Of a DNA stretch of 28,570 nt, positions 1 to 9,222 are shown piece by piece. Positions within the stretch are counted from its first letter, which is position 1; every line of letters begins with the position of its first letter. Below the pieces are notes generated by a model that was given only the letters and a program-made list of their open reading frames with translations, made no database searches and had not been told where the DNA came from. Made by a program: the position numbers and the translations under genes. Source of the DNA: Bisporella sp. PMI_857 (taxonomy: Eukaryota; Ascomycota; Leotiomycetes; Helotiales; Helotiaceae); contig JAJSPD010000191.1 in the NCBI GenBank assembly GCA_021307315.1, forward strand, positions 1-28,570, written 5' to 3'.

Positions 1-413
1 TTTTTTCTATTACGCAGAAAACGGCGCTGCAGTTGCAACCGCTTTATTCGAGCCATAGCAGCGGACAATTCATTTTTAGTCTGACTCATTTTGTCCTTAA
101 TCTCTTTTTTCGCTTTATCCAGAAACACTCAGTTTCTAGAAGCAGGACCACCAGCATTACACTCTGAGAGTGCTCGCTTCACGCATTCTGAGCAACGAGT
201 CGACTTTTCAGCTTTTATACACTGTATAAAACGTTTATTCTGAGCATGTTTCTTTTCGCAAACAGTACACGGAATCATTTTTTCGCTAGTCAGAATTATT
301 CGCTTTTTCAGATTTTTTTTTTCTATGTCTTTTCGCGACACTTTAAGATCCAGACAGCCAGCGTTTCGTTTAGTTGTTATAATAAAAAAGAAAAACGGCC
401 ATGCGGCCACCAA
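1..413 (-). pseudogene. Decayed Cys-rich (CxxC...CxxC) plus coiled-coil fungal protein fragment
   Basis: The minus strand encodes a small zinc-knuckle-like block with the pairs CTVC and CSEC and two further cysteines, from about 278 down to 150. An in-frame TGA follows at 129-131. Past the stop the same frame stays open to the window edge and reads as a Lys/Arg/Gln/Leu-rich helix ending near RRFLRNRK. This Cys block plus basic coiled coil recalls a repetitive family of fungal hypothetical proteins. That family is recalled, not searched. TGA could derive from CGA by a C-to-T change, as in RIP. The N-terminal part of the frame (278-413) looks unrelated. Function is unknown and the left end is cut by the window. 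Confidence 0.45.
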
Positions 414-470
414 AGATATTTCTTTGACCTACTTAAGCATGTGGACACGCTAAATCTAGATAAAGGATAG

Positions 471-820
471 TGTTACGCGCATCGCTAACAGGCTTGTGCT
501 TTAAAGGCTTGAAGCTCGGTAAGTTTGGCTTACACAAAGAACCCCTGGGGTAGGAAAGTCACGTGATGGATCATAGCTCATGAATGATCCATGATCCAAC
601 GGATTATAGTTATGCAATGATCCAACCCCACGAAAACCCTATATAAGTAGATAGCTTTCCTATAAATAGGAGCTTCGTGCTCAACTCAAATAGTATTCTT
701 CAGTAGCATACTTGTTATTGGGATCTAGTCTTATATGTGATATACCTACTTCTCCCCAGACCAACACACCTCGGACCAAGATCTTCTATCTATATTGGAT
801 TGGCCAATAGGACCGTAACA
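471..820. mobile_element. Putative LTR (350 bp), no target duplication found
   Basis: The segment opens with TGTTACG and closes with CGTAACA, a perfect 7-bp terminal inverted repeat of the TG...CA type. Inside there is a TATA-like CTATATAAGTAG near 640-651, a second CTATAAATAGG and a CACGTG near 560. These are typical of a Ty1/copia-like LTR. The flanks (GATAG on the left, AAAAA on the right) do not match, so it may be old, rearranged, or the end of a longer lost element. Confidence 0.45.
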
Positions 821-837
821 AAAATACTAAAAAATGT

Positions 838-900
838 AAATTATTATAAATTATTCATTAAACGTTTAGTAAACATTTAGTAAATAATTTATAATAATTT
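838..900. repeat. AT-rich hairpin, 18-bp perfect inverted repeat
   Basis: The arms at 838-855 and 883-900 are exact reverse complements. The loop holds a 10-bp palindrome, TAAACGTTTA (859-868). It lies in an almost pure A+T tract (about 820-1080) that looks like RIP-degraded repeat DNA. Confidence 0.7.
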
Positions 901-956
901 TAAAAACATTTAAAAAACATTTTAAAAAAAAGCTAATTTAATTTTTTATAAATTGA

Positions 957-1025
957 ATTAATATAATTACAATAATATAATTACAATAATATAATTACAA
1001 TAATATAATTACAATAATATAATTA
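957..1025. repeat. 14-bp tandem repeat in AT-rich tract
   Basis: The unit AATAATATAATTAC is repeated exactly at 971-984, 985-998 and 999-1012, with partial copies on both sides, about 4.9 copies in all. It is a minisatellite inside the AT-rich block. No coding potential is visible. Confidence 0.85.
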
Positions 1026-1084
1026 AATAATTAAATAATAAGTTTATTTTTATTTTTAAACTGTTATTTATTGTATAATAAAGT

Positions 1085-1256
1085 TGTCACGGTACCGACC
1101 CTGGTCGGGCACGTGACCTACTGCCGAGCCGCTAGGGCTCCCTTATGTATATATAGCTTGCTCTCCTCGAGCTCCTCTTCCTCCCTCAGCTATAGATTCT
1201 CGTATGATACCACCGTTGCCCTCTGTATATGTAGATCCACAGCGCGTGTCGTGACA
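1085..1256. mobile_element. Solo LTR with 5-bp target duplication (AAAGT)
   Basis: The 172-bp segment starts TGTCACG and ends CGTGACA, exact inverted termini. It is flanked by AAAGT at 1080-1084 and AAAGT at 1257-1261, a 5-bp target-site duplication. A TATATATAG promoter-like core lies at about 1148-1156. This is the signature of an LTR retrotransposon (Ty3/gypsy or copia type) reduced to one LTR by recombination. Its GC-rich body contrasts with the AT-rich DNA around it, so it inserted after that DNA decayed or escaped the decay. Confidence 0.85.
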
Positions 1257-1333
1257 AAAGTATATAGTTCGTAACTTGTAAATAAAAATAGCTTTAATAA
1301 CAAAAACAAATAGTAAACGTTTACAAAACACTT

Positions 1334-1426
1334 CAGTTGGACTTGCCAAGAAATTTAATAAAAATTGAGTGTTAAATGTGGTCTGTGCAGGTCCAACTGA
1401 GCTCAGTTGACCTCCACCTGACCTGC
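1334..1426. repeat. Nested palindromes around GGTCCAACTGAGCTCAGTTG
   Basis: A perfect 16-bp palindrome lies at 1394-1409 (CAACTGAGCTCAGTTG). The half-site CAGTTGGAC occurs in opposite orientation at 1334-1342 and 1391-1399. GCAGGTC (1387-1393) faces GACCTGC (1420-1426). The cluster could fold into a hairpin, or could be the end of a decayed transposon. Confidence 0.5.
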
Positions 1427-1585
1427 CGACCTCTCTAAGTCTCGATAATTAGTTTCGGCATGTAGAGCCAATCAACGTCGAGTCTACAAAACGTACGGGC
1501 TTGCCTTTGAAAGGTGCTCTTAAGCGCCTCAAACACACCGATGTCATCTTGCTTGGAAGTGACCTTCCATTTAGTGAACTAATGC

Positions 1586-3059
1586 TTATGAAGACTTGTT
1601 TCTCATAGAGTTGCTAATTTTTGGACCGATCTCATTTCGCCATCTATCGTTAATAGTGACTCGTTGAAGTCGAGGTTCCTTTCTCCCACGCTCGCAAAAT
1701 ATCTTAGTCTCGTCCTCCCAACGTGTCAATTCAATATCGATGAACTTCGAAATGGCTGATGCGCACTCGGTGACGCGCTCCATAGGTGCGAGATGTCCAC
1801 ACGGCAATACAGTCTCTGTAACTCGCCCTTGAGCAAGTCCACCGCTGCCACCAGCTCCAACACCCGTCATCTCCAATTTCTCTCTACGCAAAGTCACAGT
1901 AGAGTGTGCTGATTCTTCTCCGAAGACATATAAAACACTTGGTTTTATTTCTGGCAAATTTCGAAGCGTCCAAACAGGCTCAGGACGATAAAACACACTA
2001 TCATCAATGTCTTTTGGGTTCTCACCCTCGACAACGAATTTGGCCTCACAAGAGAGGCTTTCATTTTGATAACCAGGGCGTTGAAGCATGGATACTTCCT
2101 GGTGCCTCGTAGTGGTCAAAGTAACCTCTCCCCCGGTTGTTTGTGGGTAGATATCTGTCGGGACTTCCCGTAAACCATGTTCAATCCACATTTCTAAGGC
2201 ACGCTCGTCCCATCTCTGGTAATACTTATTCGACTGAAAACTGAGAGTAGCGTCTTTCCGTGATGGCCAGATATCTCGCCTATAAGTGGATGCCAGCGCA
2301 TAGGCTTTACCAGCAATCTCTTGTTGAATCACGGGCTCCATTAAGACAATCCCACGAAAGAGATTTGGATGCAATAAGGAGAGATGTGCCCTATTAAAGA
2401 CTCAGCTATATACTACGAAGGGGCAGTTAGGGTATACATTTGCATGCCACCTAAACTATGACCTATTCCTATTAGAGGATGGGGCATTTCATCTTGGCGC
2501 TGATTTATCAAGAACAGGAGGTCTCGCGCATGGTCATACCAGCTAGCTATACAAAATTAGCTGCAGTAGATGACGCTCGTGGTGGACTACATCCACTCAT
2601 TTCCTAAAACACTCTCGTTCATCACCCCACTCTGCCCTTGAGAAGCAATGTCGGCAATCCATATTCCTCGTATATGCCTGCCAAAAGATTTCATCTTTAA
2701 AAAAACGTCATCCCACAGTGGCTCGTAGACCTCCTGTAACCCGTATTATTGCCGTCACTGCTTTGGAGAGTTCCTTAGCATACCTTCGGAACTGCGTTCG
2801 CATGCGCAGCAATGATAGTCACATCTTCTGAAGATGGGGAATGGTAACTTTTTGGCAAGTATTGCTTGACTGCCAACCTCATTGGCTCCGTTGCTTCACA
2901 TGCACCGGGATTTTGTCGGACGTGTTGACAGCGAATAACATGTTCCAGAACCCGGAAATATGACAGATATTGTCTCCTATAAACTGAGAAGTGCGAAGAA
3001 TTGAGACGGAGAATCGGCGCTGAGGGCAGTAAACTGACCCGTGGTACCATGAACACCAT
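1586..3059 (-). CDS. Alpha/beta hydrolase, AKT2-like peroxisomal-type family (4 exons)
   Basis: Model: complement(1586..2390, 2438..2542, 2591..2733, 2784..3059), 1329 nt, 442 aa. The introns are 47, 48 and 50 bp. The nucleophile elbow GHSLGG lies at the 3' end of exon 3. A GGSGG loop and the probable catalytic His in CGHLAPME follow in exon 4. Family blocks read through the splices: EHVIRCQHVRQ, AVKQYLPK, EVYEPLWDD, IWIADIASQGQSG. This is the esterase/thioesterase-like family that includes AKT2/AFT2-type enzymes of fungal acid biosynthesis, which often end in a peroxisomal signal; this one ends NKSS, not SKL. The start is uncertain: homologs usually begin just before the EHVIRC block, and no ATG sits there, so the two upstream in-frame ATGs (3059, 3050) are used. 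The reaction is unknown, likely ester or thioester hydrolysis. The gene appears intact. Confidence 0.85.
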
Positions 3060-3247
3060 ATCGAAAAGTATTCTTACTTGATTGGGGAATGAGCTGTAGA
3101 AATAATTGCAAAGTTATTGACGCAACCTTTTTCTAAGGTCCGAAGATAATTCAGATATAGTGGTTACATATTACTTCTGATCTCCAATTTATGTAGGAGG
3201 TGCGGAGCCTTAGCTCACAAGAAATGATTTGGCGTCTCTGAAACTAT

Positions 3248-3279
3248 CCGAAAGTACCGAAATTATCCGATTTCGCCGA
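3248..3279. promoter_or_regulatory. Four phased CCGA (TCGG) repeats upstream of the hydrolase
   Basis: CCGA occurs at 3248, 3257, 3267 and 3276, a spacing of 9-10 bp or about one helical turn, 189-220 bp upstream of the hydrolase start. On the gene's own strand these are TCGG direct repeats. CGG triplets are typical half-sites of fungal Zn2Cys6 regulators. That function is an inference. Confidence 0.35.
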
Positions 3280-3508
3280 TGAAGCGGCCAAGATTTTGGA
3301 CGCTGCTACAGCCTGATGAAACTCAGCACTTGCTACATAAGCTATTAGTGGAATGTCACCGCGTTGGCTCTCCTTCCAAACTGTGGTTGTCTATTACGAG
3401 TACTTATTTGTTCATTGATCTTGATGAGCTGAACTTGTAGGGAATATTTATGTTATCACGCAACTCATTTCTACGATACTCTAGAGGTAATTTAAGATTC
3501 CCCTATGG

Positions 3509-5252
3509 TTATAGCCTGGTTTCATTGTTTTTCTTTATCTTTTGCCCCCCCTGCTTCGCACGATCACGAAGCAAGCGTCGTAAAATCTTTCCAGAAGCGC
3601 TTTTAGGGATCTCATCGATAAACTCAAGGCACCCGGCACGAGAACGACGTAGGCACGGGGCAACTCGGTAGCTGCTTGTTGTGACATAACTCCGATGACT
3701 GCGACATCGGCTATTTGTGGATGCTGAAGTAAATGACCCTCGATTTCAGCAGGTGGGACTTGAAATCCATTGTACCTGATGAGCTCTTTGGCTCGATCGG
3801 TGATATAGAAATTGCCATTTGCATCGACGTAGCCGATATCCCCCGTCCGGAACCAACCATCTTCACTAAGACAGTCTAAAGTTCCATGGAGATTATTTAG
3901 GTAACCTTGGAAAATATTAGGTCCCTTTAAAAATATTTCCCCCGTCCTCCCGGGTAAAACCTCTTCACCACTTTCGTTGCAGAACTTTGCGGTCATGTTT
4001 GGAACGAGGTGCCCCACGGAGCCGATGCTATCACGGCACGTATGCCAACTCTAGGATGTCTTAGTAGTGAAATACTTATTTTGAGAGTACTTGCATACCT
4101 GCACTAGAGCTACTGGGCTCGTCTCACTCAGGCCCATAGACTTGTCGCACAGGTATTCCATGTCTCGTATAGAATCCATCAATCAGTTCTCTCGTCAAAG
4201 GCGCCGCGCCACACATCACCATCCTCAAAGAGCTTATATCATAATTGCTGACCAATGGGGATTTTGTAAGATGTAGAATGATTGGAGGCACCAAATTTGC
4301 GTATATCGGTCTAAAAGTCTGAATGACCTGAAGCAAGCTACTCAGTTTATACGTACGCATTACAACAGAAGTCAGCCCCATGTATGCAGGTATGTTCACC
4401 AAGAATGCAACACCTATTTAATCTGTTAGTTCATTTTTCTTTATCACGGAGTAGAACAAAAGACCGTAAACATGATAGTATGGCACCACAGCTAATATTA
4501 TATCCCCATTTCCTCCATCTCCACCGGTTGGGCTCAAGTTGCCTTCTTCGGTGGCCTGTATCTGCAACAGATTCATCATCATATTATGATGAGACAGTTT
4601 AACACCCTTCGGATGACCAGTAGTGCCTGACGAATAAGCAAGAAGCACAAGATCAGTTTTAGGATTAACAGCTGGCCGTCGGCATTGGCGTGTGTTGAGG
4701 CTGCCTTGAAAAGAGGAGAAGTGACGAATTTTCCCTCTGGGATCCATGCAGTCTCCTATTAGCACAATTTTATCCCACGGTACTCCAGCTATCTCAGCAG
4801 CCTGAGTCACCAAGCTCAGCAATGGCAGCTGGGTGGCCACAGCCTTTGCGCCCGAGTCTTTGAGGTGGTACCCAAGCTCATCTACTGTGTATGTAGGATT
4901 AGCTGGTGACACAATGCCACCTGCCCAGATAGTCCCAAAAGCTACAGCAGGAGTGTCAATGCAATTAGAGGAACAAACCACTAAAACGTCTCCTTTTTCC
5001 CAATCCCATACCTCCTGCAAGCCCTTACCAAATTTCAGCGCTCCCGCCCTAGTCTCTTCCCAACTGTACTGTTGTTTTGTTTGAGCATCAATATATATTG
5101 CTAGACATGCGTTATTCTCGAACATTCTTTTATTGAACTTTAAAAATCTTACGTTTGTGACCAGAAAAAGACATGTTTTCCTGCTCGAATATAAGGCTCC
5201 ATAAGTCTCTTGTTGGATCTGGTATGGATGTATGTTCAGATTTCACAGGCAT
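3509..5252 (-). pseudogene. 4-coumarate-CoA ligase-like AMP-binding enzyme, frameshifted and deleted
   Basis: This is an ANL-superfamily acyl/aryl-CoA ligase, which activates a carboxylic acid with ATP and CoA. The exons are 5153-5252, 4465-5100, 4099-4413 and 3509-4050, with introns of 52, 51 and 48 bp. The start MPVKSEHTSIPDP is typical of the family. The P-loop motif YSSGTTGHPKG and YYHVYG are intact. Two lesions break it. An extra G in the run at about 4131-4136 shifts frame inside the YGLSETSP adenylate motif. Near 3626-3634 about 30-40 codons are missing and the frame changes again, so the essential-lysine motif PKSASGKILRR survives only in another frame, ending at 3509. Intron 2 also has a weak donor, GTCTTT. 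The gene is otherwise well preserved, so the decay looks recent; an assembly error could explain the single G but not the deletion. It sits between the hydrolase and the decarboxylase on the same strand. Confidence 0.85.
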
Positions 5253-6208
5253 TATCTGCTGACAATGATTTGTTTACAGTGTTATCTTCAGCTGGGTTGT
5301 GTTGAAATTGTTACCGTACTTGTGAGACCAACATTTATTGTGTAGAGTCAATAGGCCATTAGGATCGCGTCACTAGAGAAGGTGGCTACTTTTAAATCCT
5401 CGGTCTTGAAGGTCGGAGTTTGGAGAAGGTCCTTCTCGGTAAATCATTTACATCCTTGACTCATACGATTGCGGCAACGTGATGAGTTCTTACGTAGGGG
5501 CCAGATTTAATGTAGTGGATCTCCCAGCCGTGCCATGAGTTGTTGCCATACCAAACTTTCATTGTAAATAACATAAGTCTGGAACTTCAGAAGGATTTAA
5601 AATTCGGCCAGTTGCTGAATAATCATCGTGTCACCAACTCAGTTTGAACTATTTTTTCGAGTTGTTCTAGAAACTGTTCAAACGGGTCGATCTTGTTGTT
5701 AATAATGCAATTAAACAATACTCCTATGTGACAGAATGGCTTTTAAGCACGGCAGTGTGCGCTGGGATTGACGATGGAAATGACCTGCTGGTGCTCCGTG
5801 CTACTGACAAATGACTTACAGTTAAACTAAACGTCTCTTTAGTGTAGATCGTGAATTCTAGATCGAAATAGTACGTCATAATCAGACCCCCGTTTCAACA
5901 TGTAGCTCAGAGAGGAGATTGTTTCCGGCGCGGAAGCTTAAACAAGAAGTTTTCAAAGCAGACCTATGGGATTTAAGCATACGAGAAAGAAAACCCGAAC
6001 AGCCAACTAGGTGGAATTGCGGCGCTAGAACAAATAGTCGCTCAAAGATCATGAGCTTTAGTAGTATATATTGGGAACTCTTTTTTTTTCAAACCAAGAC
6101 ACATTGCATAGCGTAAACAAGTATGCAACATTACGCAATTCTTCCACTGTTTTATCTTATAGGTAAACAACCGATGTCATTCATATGTCTTCACCGCCGA
6201 CTGCCCAT
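5253..6208. other. Intergenic: ligase promoter and decarboxylase 3' region
   Basis: No convincing gene is seen. TCGG occurs at 5400, 5413 and 5436 on the plus strand, 148-187 bp upstream of the ligase start. A short inverted repeat, GTTTGAAC/GTTCAAAC, lies near 5643-5692. The short open frames here have no recognisable content. Confidence 0.5.
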
Positions 6209-7987
6209 TTATAAGAGATTTGGCGTCTCATTCAAGCTCACAGCACTGTTTCTTTTGTCCATATATGCTGCCAGTTTTTTCAGGGTATCAGGGCCATCCT
6301 CTCTCTTCATGATGATCTCAACCATCTTGAAACCCTTTGGATGTTGAAAATCCACACCATCTATAATTTGACTGAGCTCACCCCATGTCGAGGCGCGGTG
6401 GGTTGTCACAGGATACTCTGAGTCGTTCTTCGGAGCGCCAAAATAGCTTGGCGCTTCCAGATACCTCCATGGCTGGACATCGTTATATGACTCCGCCATT
6501 CCATGAATCAATCGTTCGATAGTGTAGCCGTCATTATTGATGAGAAATATGATAACATCCAGTCGATTCTTGATCATGTCACTAATAGCTTGTGCTGTCA
6601 TTTGCATGCTTCCATCTCCTTCAAACAAGATAGTTCGTCCATTTGACCGGACATTATCAGTAACCATGTCTCGAAGAGCTAGAGAGGCCCCAGCACAGGC
6701 GCCGAGCATATAACCAATTGAAAGCCATATCGAAGAAACAATCATGGTCGTGTCGGGTGGAAGCACAAACTCAGAGCCACCATAAGCAGCGGTCCCCGTT
6801 TCTGTGAGGATGATATCGCCAGGCTGGAAAAAGGATGAGATCCGTTTCCAAAATGTCTCTTGAAATATCAGGCTGTCTGTTTTAGGTAACGGCAAATTAT
6901 TTCTCTCTTTTCGTGGATTTACCTGGCTTGGATATGCCACGTACTGAGGAAGTTTTGATTGGTCGAGTTGGTCTAAAAGCTTCCGGAGAACAGCTTTGGC
7001 ATGTAATGTGTAAGTTTGGATGCCCGAATCAGCAGCTCCAATCTCAATCGTATTTCCGTGAATATTGATAGTAATCCTTGGGTCCGGAATCGTTGTGAAA
7101 CCAGAAGTATTAGTATCTGCGTCTAGGGGGCCTAATCTAACAACCAAATCGCAAGACTGCACCCACGACATAAAATCTGGATGTCCAGACGCGCCTGTGT
7201 ATACTCCATAAAAATTCGGAGCTGTTTCAGGAATGATGCCTTTTCCCATAGAAGTCGTTGAAGTTGGAAAACCTGTGGCATGTACGAGCTCATTGGCTTC
7301 ATCGTAGTAACCATAACTCGCAGCAAATCCATCCACAATAATAAAGGGCTGTCTAGCCTCGTAAATTTTATCAAGAACTTTTTTAACGACGCAGTCTTCT
7401 AAATCCTGGTCATTGGCAGGGACACTGAGATCAATGGGGTGGCGAAGATCAGCTTCGGGGATTTGTACTGTGACCATATCTGTAGGGAGCTCGATGTATA
7501 CTGGGCGGCTTTGGAGAATGCACTCTCTCAATGTTCGGTCAATCATGGCTGACGCGGTGGCTGGATTGTTCAAGTTAGCTTGAGCGACCGTGAGTTTGCT
7601 ATACATCTCAGCAAATACTCTATAATTGCCATCTCCTAATGTGTGATGGACACAAAGTCCTGCTGTCTGGGCTGCTCGCGGTGGTGTTCCTACAATGTGC
7701 ACAACTGGCGCCATTTCTGAATATGCTCCTCCAATTGCATTGATAGCAGAGAGTTCGCCTACACCAAAGCCGGTGATGAGTGCGGAAATCCCCTTGACTC
7801 TCGCATATCCATCAGCAGCATACCCAGCGTTGAGCTCATTAGCATTACCAACCCAGTGTAGACCAGCAGGTGTAATATAGTCTAAAGCCCGAAGGTTGTA
7901 ATCGCTAGGAACACCGTGAATACTGCGAGCACCTAGTTGATGTAGTCGACAAAATAGATATCTAGCTAAAGGTATCTGGTTGGCCAT
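6209..7987 (-). CDS. Pyruvate decarboxylase family (thiamine diphosphate 2-oxo-acid decarboxylase)
   Basis: A single intronless ORF of 592 aa, slightly longer than the usual 560-580 of fungal pyruvate decarboxylases. Residues known to be catalytic in the yeast enzyme are at equivalent positions: D29 in GVPSDYNL, E51 in NANELNAGYAADGYAR, H114-H115 in VHHTLGDG, and E491 in GYTIERLIHG. The TPP/Mg motif is complete, GDG at 457-459 and NND at 484-486. It should convert pyruvate, or a larger 2-oxo acid, to aldehyde plus CO2 in the cytosol; carboligation is possible in this family. Substrate choice cannot be told from the sequence. Its place between a CoA ligase and an amidohydrolase suggests a specialised paralogue, not the housekeeping fermentative enzyme. 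It is followed on the same strand by the ligase after a 956-bp gap, so it has its own promoter. Confidence 0.95.
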   Translation of the reverse strand: MANQIPLARYLFCRLHQLGARSIHGVPSDYNLRALDYITPAGLHWVGNANELNAGYAADGYARVKGISALITGFGVGELSAINAIGGAYSEMAPVVHIVGTPPRAAQTAGLCVHHTLGDGNYRVFAEMYSKLTVAQANLNNPATASAMIDRTLRECILQSRPVYIELPTDMVTVQIPEADLRHPIDLSVPANDQDLEDCVVKKVLDKIYEARQPFIIVDGFAASYGYYDEANELVHATGFPTSTTSMGKGIIPETAPNFYGVYTGASGHPDFMSWVQSCDLVVRLGPLDADTNTSGFTTIPDPRITINIHGNTIEIGAADSGIQTYTLHAKAVLRKLLDQLDQSKLPQYVAYPSQVNPRKERNNLPLPKTDSLIFQETFWKRISSFFQPGDIILTETGTAAYGGSEFVLPPDTTMIVSSIWLSIGYMLGACAGASLALRDMVTDNVRSNGRTILFEGDGSMQMTAQAISDMIKNRLDVIIFLINNDGYTIERLIHGMAESYNDVQPWRYLEAPSYFGAPKNDSEYPVTTHRASTWGELSQIIDGVDFQHPKGFKMVEIIMKREDGPDTLKKLAAYMDKRNSAVSLNETPNLL

Positions 7988-9222
7988 AATGGCGGAATGG
8001 CGGAGCGCTCAAGGTTTTCGTTGGAGCGCTGCTGTGGTCTCCAGAACTACCCTCAAGGCTAAGGGCTTGAGAGTTACAAGCTCTTGCTGGAGGGGGTAAG
8101 GCTTCCAAATCTATGTGTATGGGCTTCAATGTCAGTCATAAATAAATATCTAGCATGGAATGATAAATGATGTAATGCTTGCCTATCTTACTATTGACCC
8201 GAAACTAAAAAGATGTTGTCTGCTATACTCACGTAGAGAGCAAAAAAAAAGGAATTAAGGCAGTGTGAAATTTTTTTTATCCCTATGAAAGAACGACAAG
8301 AGTGTTTGGACATATTATATAAGATTCAAGTTCATGAGTCAATCAGCAGAGATCGCATGCAATGATGAAGAATTTTCTAGCTTTACAAAACACCGGCAAG
8401 TAAGCATTAATTACGAATACTCAAAATTGTAGGAAAGTTTACAGACCTTGTTCGGACAAGCGTGGGTCTCTAGACACCCCATGTTCTTACTCCGAAAGTT
8501 CAGATATCGGGAAGTCATCAGGAAAGATGATCCCATGACACACAGTTCTGCAATCTCTTCATAGTGGATGTCAGATAGCGTTGTCTAGGACCTATCTTTA
8601 CTCGACTTGATTTAACTAACGACTCTTTTTGGAATAACTAAAGCTACCTAGCCAAAGCATGATTGACACGATCGCTTGTAGCTTTCCATCCCACCTGAGT
8701 TGGCCCTGGGATAAAATTTCACAAATCATATGAATAGACTAGCATTTCTTCTAATAGGGGTGGGTATGTGATATATTAGTTTGTGACTGAAAATAGTGCT
8801 CCGAGTAACGTGCCTAGTTTTCCGCTGAGGCGCCAAGGCATGAGGTGGCCAAGAGGTTGAGATAGTTGGCAAATAAGAGCTTGACCCGGTTCAGCATTAG
8901 ACTCGGATTATTTAGTCCCATTTCATCGCGCTAGCCGGGCACGGCTAGCGCATTTAAAAAGGGCCTTGAAACATGCCCGACTATTTCCCCTTTTTTCGAG
9001 TACACCGATTTCTCCGCCCTCGGTTATTGTCCACCAATCAACGGCTGATAGTGGTAGCCAGTTTTGCTGCTGCGTTGCTCTTCGATAACCACATTTTCGG
9101 CTTGTTAGGCACTGTTACTCCTTCCGAGGTCCGTTGTCGCAGTTGAAAAGGAGATAAAAGATCCATCTTTATGGAGATTCGTGTCGTGCCGAGTCAACTG
9201 ACTACATCCACCTTTAGAGAAT
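7988..9222. promoter_or_regulatory. Divergent promoter between decarboxylase and amidohydrolase
   Basis: This 1235-bp region lies between two divergent starts and could co-regulate them. It contains the hairpin palindrome at 8928-8951, a direct repeat GGAGCGCT near 8001 and 8025, and poly-A/T tracts near 8240-8280. No gene or tRNA is supported within it. Confidence 0.6.
8928..8951. promoter_or_regulatory. 24-bp palindrome with CCG-N4-CGG core, candidate regulator site
   Basis: The arms GCGCTAGCCG (8928-8937) and CGGCTAGCGC (8942-8951) are perfect reverse complements around the 4-base loop GGCA. The centre reads CCGggcaCGG, an everted CGG pair. It lies about 270 bp upstream of the amidohydrolase start. 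Zn2Cys6 activators bind paired CGG triplets, so an operator role is plausible but inferred. Confidence 0.55.

Noticed and set aside
1906..2112. Plus-strand open frames inside the hydrolase, ligase, decarboxylase, MFS and HET genes
   Set aside because: They are antisense or out-of-frame shadows of well-supported coding exons.
5127..5152. A 26-bp intron (GTAAG...AAAAG) in the ligase, with translation from the ATG at 5125
   Set aside because: It is too short for a fungal intron. The 52-bp intron 5101-5152 joins HKPIYIDAQ in frame and gives the conserved N-terminus.
7995..8095. A tRNA-like start (TGGCGGAGCGCTCAAGG) downstream of the decarboxylase ATG on the plus strand
   Set aside because: It resembles a Leu/Ser tRNA D-arm, but no T-arm (GGTTCGAATCC), anticodon stem or matching acceptor stem follows.
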